From Gracilaria gracilis (taxonomy: Eukaryota > Rhodophyta > Florideophyceae > Gracilariales > Gracilariaceae), in assembly GCA_030374805.1 (NCBI GenBank), contig JARGSG010000047.1, forward strand, positions 124,001-188,000: a stretch of DNA of 64,000 bases, in the 5' to 3' direction. The position numbers and the translations under genes are program-made. Below the pieces are notes generated by a model that made no database searches, was not told the origin of the DNA, and saw nothing but the letters and a program-made list of their open reading frames with translations. This document shows, piece by piece, positions 55,900 through 64,000 of the stretch (positions are counted from its first letter, which is position 1; each line of letters starts with the position of its first letter).

Positions 55900-56871
55900 A
55901 TGGACAAGCATGTTAAAGTTGCAGTCGAGACGGATCCGCTTGTGTCAAGCGTTCGAACAACCACTAATTCGATAAGTCGATGGCTACCAGAATCGAGAAC
56001 AGAATTACAAGGGTTGCTATGGATGTGTCTCGCTGCGTTACTGTATCCTATCCCAACTGCTGTTGTACGGTTAGCGTTCTTGTCCTTTGACTATCCTGCT
56101 TCGGCTTCCATGATTCTTCGTTCCGGTACGCAGCTTCTGTTCTCACTTGTTCTGCTCATGACGATTATCCGCGCGTCTCCGCTTGACCTGTCGCCACAAC
56201 ACCAGGTCGTACTGTTCCTCCGAGGCATGATGGGTTCCATCGCGCTAGTAGCCTTTTACAAAGCGTTGACATACGTACCTGCAGGTGAGGTGGTTGCGCT
56301 ATTCGCCGTGAGCCCTATTGCAACCATGCTGTTGGCAAAGGTGATACTGAAAGAAACTACCACGCTTTCGGATATCATCTGCGCCGTGCTTGGAATGGTG
56401 GGCGTTTGGTTAATCGTGTGGCCCGATAGCAATCCAGAAAACATGTTGGGTGTGCTGCTTATCGTGCTTGCGATTTTGTGTGCGTCATCGGCTTACGTGT
56501 GCGTGCGGGGGATGGGGACGGATGTACATTTCATGCTGTGCGTGCTGTCGTTTGGTGCAATTGCGTTTCCCACAACGCTGTTTCTCGGGGGGCAGGGCGC
56601 CATTGACGAGATCTTCACAAACCACAAGGGTAGCGGTGTGGTGCTCGTGGGGTGCTTGGCAGGATTCGTGGCGCAGTGCAGCGTGAACAGGGGCCTTCAG
56701 TTGTGCAAAGCCGGGGAAGGTGTGATCATGATGAACTTGGAGGTGCCTACCGGGTACTTTTTAGGCATGTGGCTGCTAGACGAGCAACCCAGCTTTGTGA
56801 GAGTGTGCGGGTCGATGCTGGTAGTTTCTGCAGTGATAGTGATCGGGGTGCAGCGACTGATGCAGAGTTAG
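55900..56871 (+). CDS. EamA/DMT-family membrane transporter
   Basis: 323 residues, one exon, ten predicted membrane helices in two five-helix EamA repeats. The first runs from LLWMCLAALLYPIPTAVVRL (about 40-60) to GMVGVWLIVWP (about 165), with RGMMGSIALVAFYKALTYVP and PIATMLLAKVILKET typical of the family. The second runs from LLIVLAILCASSAYVCVRGM to the end, with LNRGLQLCKAGEGV-type and PSFVRVCGSMLVVSAVIVIG. The closest overall look is the SLC35G-like drug/metabolite exporters. Substrate unknown. The N-terminal 38 residues are cytosolic by charge. A related start lies at 63801, beyond Gypsy-3. Confidence 0.85.
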   Translation: MDKHVKVAVETDPLVSSVRTTTNSISRWLPESRTELQGLLWMCLAALLYPIPTAVVRLAFLSFDYPASASMILRSGTQLLFSLVLLMTIIRASPLDLSPQHQVVLFLRGMMGSIALVAFYKALTYVPAGEVVALFAVSPIATMLLAKVILKETTTLSDIICAVLGMVGVWLIVWPDSNPENMLGVLLIVLAILCASSAYVCVRGMGTDVHFMLCVLSFGAIAFPTTLFLGGQGAIDEIFTNHKGSGVVLVGCLAGFVAQCSVNRGLQLCKAGEGVIMMNLEVPTGYFLGMWLLDEQPSFVRVCGSMLVVSAVIVIGVQRLMQS

Positions 56872-57456
56872 ATGGGGATGTGGTTGCTGGAGAGCACAAG
56901 GTGGGTTGGTTTCCATTAGGACCAACGGCTGACTGTGAGCGTTGGTGGTGAGCAGGGACGAGTAGGCGTGAAGGCCAAAAGTAAGATAGGATGGGTTGGG
57001 TTTGTGCGCTCTGTACGAAGCGCTTGCCGGTTATGGTTGTTCCTCAAGACTGGACGTCGCTTAGTTTCAGGGCGCATTGTGGCGACTTGCAAAATATCAT
57101 AGATGGAGTTGCAGACTGTGTGGCACGGGGTTGACAAAGTAAAAAAAAGAAAGAGCTAGAGACGCGAGCAGTGAGAGCGACGGGAGGTGATGCGGCTGAA
57201 AACAGTTGATGATGATGATGATCATACCCGCAGGCGCGATGGAGGATGGATGGACAGCGTTCCACCAATTTGGGTGCACACGATTCTATTGGGCACGTGT
57301 GGTGTGGAAACAGCACACGTGTCCAACAATCACAACTGCAGTTCAAACGGTGCGGGTGTGACCACCGTGACGATGTAACCTTTTGTCATTTCGTCATTTT
57401 CATTCGCAGCTGTCAACAAGTTCTTGGAGCTCGCCGGGCGCTGGCTCGTCGCGATC
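56872..57456. other. 3' flank of transporter, no gene seen
   Basis: No supported gene. It contains a GATGATGATGATGATCAT run (about 57207-57225), like the ATCATCAT target into which Gypsy-3 went. Confidence 0.35.
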
Positions 57457-57461
57457 ATCAT

Positions 57462-58304
57462 TGAGAACACCATTTTGGTAGAAGAAATGGTGCGGGTGAT
57501 GACAAACCCAAGGGCGGGGGGACACAAACACAAAGTAAAGGGGACACAACAGAAAGTGCTCTCGAGAGTACCAGCCCAACACGCTGCGTAGCGATAGTAG
57601 GCAAGAGTCCGTAGTAAACACACAAAGTGCAAAAAGTAGCAACGACGAAGCTGAGACGTGTAGCAAGTAGAAGCCACAGCACTACCAAAACTATAGGTCT
57701 AGTGCTGGCAGGAACAGACACGTAACGACAACAAAAAAGCAGAAGCTCCCTCTCGCAGGACCAAACGTAGGTCACTTACGGGGAACGACACTTCTAAGGC
57801 TGAAGCACAAGACAGACCCAAACAAGGGGTATTGCAATTCAGACCCTCGTCGGGAGAAAGCGGGAGACCAACCGCCAAGGGGGGAAAAAAAGGCTGAAGA
57901 GGGGGGAGAGAAACGACAAAAGGGAGCAAGACAGAGTTTGCTGTGAAGGATGGTGGGGGGTCGTCGAGAAAGGGGAAGTGGTCTGGCCTGAGTTGGTCAG
58001 GGGGCGACCAACTCGGCCCTTTTATACGCAATTGAATCTCCAAAACTAGACTCTAAACGCATTTCTACTTTCGATAACCAATGAGCTGGTCAGTACTGCA
58101 ACATATCCCCCGTCTCTGCCACTCACCGCGGAGGCAGTGGCGCTTAAGTAGACAGGGGGAGCCGGCGAGGACCATGCGGTTCACTCCCGTGCACCATGCG
58201 TAGAAAACTAAAATATCCATAAAATATCCAAGTAGAGAAACTTGTAGAATTACACTTGTGTCCAACACGTGCACCGCACACGCTGCACGGAAACACGTGC
58301 CACA
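57462..58304 (-). repeat. Gypsy-3 3' LTR
   Basis: 843 bp, about ten differences from 62621-63463. Confidence 0.93.
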
Positions 58305-60349
58305 CACTCCCAAACCCAGCGGGAGCAACACCGAGCGACCAAGAAAAAGCGAAACGGGGACATCTCCTAGTTACTTCACGGATGTGTCAAAAACGCCAGT
58401 CCCAGAACAGTACACGATCTCGAATTCGTACCCGGCGAAAAGATCCAACCAACGGGTGTGGCGTCCACGTACGTCCTTCTTCTGGAAGCGATACCTCAGG
58501 GCCTGATGATCGGTCACCAACTGGAATGGCTTCGATCCAGGAAGGTAGATGCGAAACTTCTTCAGGGCAAAAACGACTGCCAAGGCCTCCTTCTCGCATA
58601 CCGAGTAGTTCTGCTCAGACTTGTTCATAGTTCTGCTTGCGTACTGAACCGGGTGGAACATTCCATCCTCCTTCTTTTGAGTCAGGACAGCCCCCAAAGA
58701 CCGGGTGGAGGCATCTGTCTCGACACGAAAAGAGGCATCAAAGTCCGGGAAAGCGAGAACCGGGGGGGAAACAAGCTTCCTCTTCAACTCCTCAAACGCT
58801 TCTCTCATCTCGGGGGTGAACTCCAGCCTCTTCTGCCTGTGGTGGCGGCGTGAAGGGGCGCGGAGGTCTGTGAAAACCCTTTGATGAAACGCCTGTAGTA
58901 GCTCGCAAGGCCCAGGAAACTCCTAAGCTCAGTGGTCGTCGAAGGTAGAGGGGCATCCTGAATCGCTTCAATCTTCTTCATGTCCACGGACACTCCACTA
59001 GCCTCGATGACGTGCCCCAGAAGGTGAATCTTGGGCGGAGCGAAGTCGCACTTGCTGATCTTCAGCTTCAGCCCATGCGAGGTGATGAGCTTCAGCACTT
59101 CCGACACGTGGTGGACATGCTCCTCCATGCTCTTCGAGAATATGACCACATCGTCAATGTACACACGTGCAAAGGCAATGCGACCGAGAATGGAGTCCAT
59201 CAACCTTTGGAAAGTCGATTGGGCATTCATCAGGCCAAAGGGCATGACCTCAAACTGGAAGGTCCCTTGCCGACAGACGAAAGTGGTCATCTCTTTGCAA
59301 CGGGGCGACATGCCGATCTGCCAGTATCCAGAGAACAAATCCAGCGTCGTGAAGAACGAACAACCGCCAAGGTCATCGAAGATCTGATCCATGTGGGGGA
59401 GTGGCCAACGATCTGGTTTCATGATCTGATTCAAGGCTCTGTAGTCGACGCAGAACCTTGGTTTTCCATCCTTCTTCGTGGCGATGACAACGGGGAAGGA
59501 CCAGGCGGACGAGCATGGACGCACGATCCCAGCAGCGAGCATCTTGTCAACCTCCTTTCGGACCACCTCGTCATGCTTTGGTGGGAGTCGACGGAGACGT
59601 GATCGGATTGGAGTATTGTCGGTAATCTCGAAGTCGTGCAAGACGGGCACACCAGAAGGCCGGAGGTCATAGAGGGACCATGCCACAATGTCTGTGGCAC
59701 AGAGAACTGAGAAAAGCTTCTGCTGAACCGTCCCGGGGAGATGCGACAAACGATCAAGAATGACCTGCTTCTGGTCGGTGTCTGGGGGGAAGTCTCGGCG
59801 ATCGAAGGCGCGCCCATGTTCATCACTGGCAATGGTGTCCTGAAGAAAGTACTCCACTTCGTGTGCTACGCAGACATCACTCTCAGAGGCAAGCACAAGA
59901 CCATGGGGCACTGCAGGGGTTTCTCTTCCGTTCCGTCCTTGACCGGGTGAAGCAGGGCCGTCCTCGGAAGTCTGAAAACCGTTCTGAACTCCATTGAAGT
60001 CTCGGGAACCGCTGGAAGCACCATTTCCTCCTGGGATGTGGTACTCGACTGGGGCCGATATCTGATTCTGGGGGAAGTAGATGTTCATGCCCCCAAAATC
60101 ATCCTGGAGGAGCTCACCTTCAGCCCCGAAAGGCAAACTGTCCGTCGTGACCGAAGGAAAGGGGGCACCGGGGTGACCTAAGTGACGCCTTTTGACCTTG
60201 ATGTAGAGAACGTCTTGGCGATCTGGCTCCTCCTCATCTCGGCGTGGGAGAAGAAGAACCTCGTCGCGGATCGGGACTGTTAGACCAGGGTCTTCGAACA
60301 CAACCGGGTGTGGCTCAAACGGCACGTGCAAGGCTGGGTTAACCTCACC

Positions 60350-60480
60350 AACTTCGTCTTCGGTATCTTCATCATCATCATCTTCATCTTCATCTTCATC
60401 TTCACCTTCATCTTCATCTTCTTCATCGGACTCATCTTCATCTTCTGTGGCTTCTGCGTCCTCGTAGCGCCTGTTGTCGT
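60350..60480 (-). repeat. acidic low-complexity tract in Gypsy-3
   Basis: (TCATCT/TCATCTTCA)n on the plus strand, read on the minus strand as a run of Asp and Glu between the protease and reverse transcriptase regions. Confidence 0.8.
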
Positions 60481-62620
60481 TGATAGCGAGATCACGCAAT
60501 TGCTCCAGGGCACGTTCGCCGGTTGTCAAGGGTGGCGGAGGCGGAGCACGAGCACCAACCTGACGCAAACCAACCAGCTCCGCGGCCCGGGACTCGGGAT
60601 CTTGACTAGTGTCACCGACTTGCTCTTCTTGATTGTCATGATCAGAGTCGTGAGACCCATCTGGGTTCATAGTCGGGCGATCACCTCCCAACGTGACGAG
60701 GGTGACCTCTGGGCCCAAAGCGTGTCCATCGAAGAAAACCTCGTCCTCCTCCATTGAGGCGAACAGACTATCTCCTTCGGAGGGGAACCCATACCTCTCT
60801 TCATCGGAATCTGATGTAAAGTCCTCACTATCTGTGCCAGAAATTGGCACAAACTCGTCGATCCCAGCGCGCTCGTAATCTAGTCCGAGTAGGATTGGCG
60901 AGCCATCATATACCATCTTCACCTCCTGTGTGCTGATATCGATGCAGGCTTGCATCGCCTCCAAGGTGGGAAAGCCGATGATGAGGTCAAATGGGGGCCT
61001 TTCGATGACCAGAAATTCGAGCGGGACTCTCACAGAATCAAAAATGACAGGAACATCACGGAGCGTGCCGCGAACCAGTGCGACGTCGCCGTTCGCCACG
61101 CGAATCTGACGATCAGTGGGCTTGGGCTTCAACGAAAGCCTCTCGGCCAGCTCAGAAGACATGAGATTGGGAATTGCCCCGGAATCCAGAAGAGCCTGTG
61201 CGGGAGTCCCATACACCTTCACTGGGACCACTTTAAGGCGTGCTCCCTTCATGGAGGTCTCGGCGAACGTTACTCGACGCGGGGATGCCTTTCCAGACAA
61301 GATGCGGCGAATGTCCTTCTTGGCATCATCAGCATCGCCACGAACCAGCTGACCAAAAGTGAGACCAGTTGGCGCGTTGGCTAACTCCTCCAGCAAGTTG
61401 TACTTGCCAGAATGCTCTTGAAGCTTAGCGCGATTCGAAGACTTCCTCGCTGTCGGCTTCCGGGACTTCTGAGAGGACCTAGGGGCTCCTGTTGGCCTAA
61501 AGCGGCCAAGTTGCTTCCGTACAGCCGGCTGCGACGGGTTAAGCAACGACTGAATGCCAATGTGGTCGGCGGTTCTTTGCTGCTTCGGGAGAGCAACGCC
61601 CTCGGCGGTGCGCTTCGTGGCTGCCACCACCTCGTCATCAGCATCATAGCCCTCAGTCACAACGGAGACTTGACTTGGCTGCCCAGCCTGCTTGCCACCA
61701 CTATTGCCCTGTCTGAGACGGTCTTCGGCTGCCGACTCACTACGAGGAGCTCCAACGGGGGGTCGGCGATCGTAAGCGGGGTCACGAGACCAGCAGGTGG
61801 CGATTGCATGACCCATCTTCCCGCAACGTTCACAACGGGTATTGCGGTGCGGATTGAGACTGCAGCGCGTCGTCCAGTGGCCTGGTTGACGACAGTACGC
61901 ACAAGTGCGCTCGCGATCGTCGTCACTCCTCTGAGGTGGGGCCTGCGTCTTCTTCATCATCAGTGTAAGCTGGGAGAGCTGCTCTGCCAGAAGATCGACC
62001 TTGTTCTGCAGAGGAGGCGACGGATCGCTCTGTTTCGGCCTCTGCATAACCTTCTTCGGCGCCGGCAGGACATGAAGAGCCCCGTGGGACTCCAACACGT
62101 TCCTACCGGCCACAAAGTCCTTCACCAGTGCCTTCAGTGACTCGTAGTCGTGAGAGCCGCGGAACACAACGAATTTTGCGAGGTCGGCGTACTCCATGAC
62201 GGCACGGCGGAGGAGACCAAACCGGGCTTTCGAATTGAACCCGGCTTTCTCGAAAGTTGCATCCATCTTCTTCAAGGAACCAAGAAGGTCCCCATAATCC
62301 AGACGCGCGGATGCAGCGCGACGAATATGTTCCTCAGGCTCCTCCTCGACGCCAAATTTATCCATAAACGCGCGCTTCACGGCGGCATAGTCGGATGCAG
62401 CATTGTTGAGGACACCATCGGACGAAAACTGTTCGTAGTAGAACTCAAAGGCCTCTCCTTCGAGAAATCCTAAAAATTCAATTGCACGTTCTTCGTCAGA
62501 CTTTCCACGGAAGGCAACATTCTCGTAGAAGAAGAAGAACTTCCGGATATCGACGTTGGAACCGTCAAAAGACGAAACTCCAGAGGAAAGAATAGCGTTA
62601 CTCCTTCCTCGAGAGTACCA

Positions 62621-63463
62621 TGAGAACACCATTTTGGTGGAAAAAATGGTGCGGGTGATGACAAACCCAAGGGCGGGGGGACACAAACACAAAGTAAAGG
62701 GGACACAACGGAAAGTGCTCTCGAGAGTACCAGCCCAACACGCTGCGTAGCGATAGTAGGCAAGAGTCCGTAGTAAACACACAAAGTGCACAAAGTAGCA
62801 ACGACGAAGCTGAGACGTGTAGCAAGTAGAAGCCAAAGCACGACCAAAACTATAGGTCTAGTGCTGGCAGGAACAGACACGTAACGACAACAAAAAAGCA
62901 GAAGCTCCCTCTTGCAGGACCAAACGTAGGTCACTTGCGGGGAACGACACTTCTAAGGCTGAAGCACAAGACAGACCCAAACAAGGGGTATTGCAATTCA
63001 GACCCTCGTCGGGAGAAAGCGGGAGACCAACCGCCAAAGGGGGAAAAAAGGGCTGAAGAGGGGGGAGAGAAACGACAAAAGGGAGCAAGACAGAGTTTGC
63101 TGTGAAGGATGGTGGGGGGTCGTCGAGAAAGGGGAAGTGGTCTGGCCTGAGTTGGTCAGGGGGCGACCAACTCGGCCCTTTTATACGCAATTGAATCTCC
63201 AAAACTAGACTCTAAACGCATTTCTACTTTCGATAACCAATGAGCTGGTCAGTACTGCAACATATCCCCCGTCTCTGCCACTCACCGCGGAGGCAGTGGC
63301 GCTTAAGTAGACAGGGGGAGCCGGCGAGGACCATGCGGTTCACTCCCGTGCACCATGCGTAGAAAACTAAAATATCCATAAAATATCCAAGTAGAGAAAC
63401 TTGTAGAATTACACTTGTGTCCAACACGTGCACCGCACACGCTGCACGGAAACACGTGCCACA
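62621..63463 (-). repeat. Gypsy-3 5' LTR
   Basis: 843 bp, the first part of the element in its own direction. The long internal frame opens inside it. Confidence 0.93.
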
Positions 63464-63468
63464 ATCAT

Positions 63469-63800
63469 CATGATCATCATGAACAAACATTCGCCCGCAA
63501 GCACAGCGTGCACAGTGTGCACAGTGTGCACAGTGTGCACACGTTCCCTCCGCGCCGCCGCCGTCACGACTTGTGACTCACAAGCGCACCCGTCACGTGT
63601 GCTGCTGTTCCGACCAGCCGTGACGCACGTCGCCAAACGCAACTGCCGCTGATCACGTCATGTTCACACCAAAGTGGCTTACCCTTGGTAAAACGTTCCG
63701 CGCGCGCGCGGCGCGCGCCGGCGGCCAGCCGCAGCAGCACGCACCTCGCAGCCGCTAGCACCATCGCCGCCTCGCCGCGCCTCACCGTCCGCGCAGCGCC
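63469..63800. other. 5' region of partial transporter gene
   Basis: Host DNA right of Gypsy-3. Holds a 9-bp tandem repeat (CACAGTGTG, about four copies, 63502-63538). Probably promoter and 5' UTR of the gene at 63801. Confidence 0.4.
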
Positions 63801-64000
63801 ATGACCATTCCGCTCTACACCACGCCGCACAAGGGCGCCGAGGCGCAGCCGCTGCTGCCGCGCGCCGCCGCGCACGCGCCGTCGCACGCGCCGTCGCACG
63901 CGCCGTCGCACGCGCTTCGCCACGAGATGGTCGGCCTCTTTCTCATGGCCTTCTCCACCGTGGGCTACTCGTGCATGACCGTGCTCATCCGTCTGGCGGA
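63801..64000 (+). CDS. DMT-type transporter, N-terminal part
   Basis: Cut by the window end. 66 residues: MTIPLYTTPHKGAEAQPLLP, an Ala/His/Pro/Ser repeat (HAPS four times, from a 12-bp DNA repeat), then GLFLMAFSTVGYSCMTVLIR, which looks like the first helix of an EamA/DMT transporter and aligns with the first helix of the gene at 55900. The two may be an old tandem pair parted by Gypsy-3, but only this first helix can be compared. Confidence 0.55.
   Translation, partial: MTIPLYTTPHKGAEAQPLLPRAAAHAPSHAPSHAPSHALRHEMVGLFLMAFSTVGYSCMTVLIRLA

Larger units (their letters stand above)
57462..63463 (-). mobile_element. young Ty3/Gypsy element without integrase (Gypsy-3)
   Basis: 6.0 kb on the minus strand with 843-bp LTRs (57462-58304 and 62621-63463, about 99% identical) and a 5-bp target duplication ATCAT (57457-57461, 63464-63468). 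Just inside the 5' LTR is TGGTACTCTCGAG, a primer-site-like start. Sense order from the right: gag capsid (62.55-62.1 kb), two CCHC knuckles (about 61.9-61.8 kb), protease with LLDSGA (about 61.18 kb), a long linker with an acidic Asp/Glu run (about 60.47-60.36 kb), reverse transcriptase with YIDD (about 59.16 kb) and RNase H (58.75-58.4 kb). The 3' LTR follows RNase H within about 70 bp, so no integrase region is present. Near whole otherwise, with about one break. Recent. Confidence 0.93.

Noticed and set aside
58256-58853. Plus-strand frames over the Gypsy-3 RNase H and LTR
   Set aside because: Shadows of the minus-strand element. The sense frame carries RNase H motifs.
63501-63545. CACAGTGTG array as a possible CRISPR-like or regulatory array
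   Set aside because: A simple 9-bp tandem repeat without spacers, and the genome is eukaryotic.

Overview
The window looks like nuclear DNA of a red alga (Rhodophyta). It carries a phycobilin lyase of the CpcE/CpcF type (needed only where phycobilisomes exist), a plant-type MGDG synthase, and a plastid fibrillin whose leader begins MAF, the phenylalanine-led transit peptide typical of primary plastids of the red and glaucophyte lineages. Host genes are short and GC-rich. They have few introns, of about 50-170 nt with ordinary GT-AG ends. The ground between them is AT-richer and packed with mobile elements. I cannot fix the genus.

Layout. 0-1.3 kb: remains of a Myb/SANT-like coiled-coil gene (minus). 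1.3-6.2 kb: a Copia LTR element with a 5-bp target duplication. 6.2-13.2 kb: host island with a five-exon ionotropic glutamate receptor (8.1-10.2 kb), flanked by two diverged direct repeats, then a secreted glucose/sorbosone-dehydrogenase-like protein with an IPT domain. 13.2-26.8 kb: a decayed Tc1/mariner copy split by a large old Gypsy element (Gypsy-1). 26.8-33.3 kb: AT-rich DNA with a PIF/Harbinger scrap, a Copia scrap and a DDE transposase relic. 33.3-37.7 kb: a second Gypsy (Gypsy-2) sitting inside that relic. 38.0-40.0 and 40.5-47.7 kb: two copies of one pogo-like DNA transposon, the second split by a 5-kb LTR element carrying an antisense gene. 48.0-53.5 kb: a tight cluster of MGDG synthase, phycobilin lyase, a small membrane protein, HPPK-DHPS and fibrillin. 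55.9-56.9 kb: an EamA/DMT transporter. 57.5-63.5 kb: a young Gypsy (Gypsy-3) with 843-bp LTRs and no integrase. 63.8 kb to the end: the start of another DMT-type transporter.

The host genes fall into three themes: plastid membranes and pigment (MGDG synthase, lyase, fibrillin), folate synthesis (HPPK-DHPS), and membrane or secreted proteins (glutamate receptor, quinoprotein-like enzyme, two transporters). The 48-53.5 kb genes alternate in strand with gaps of 54-240 bp and one 20-bp 3' overlap.

The most notable items are the glutamate receptor, which keeps its ligand-binding clamp but has a hydrophilic linker where the pore loop should be, and two LTR elements with substantial antisense reading frames. 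Exon joins were worked out by hand from splice sites, frame and family motifs. All family calls are from motif recognition, without database searches.
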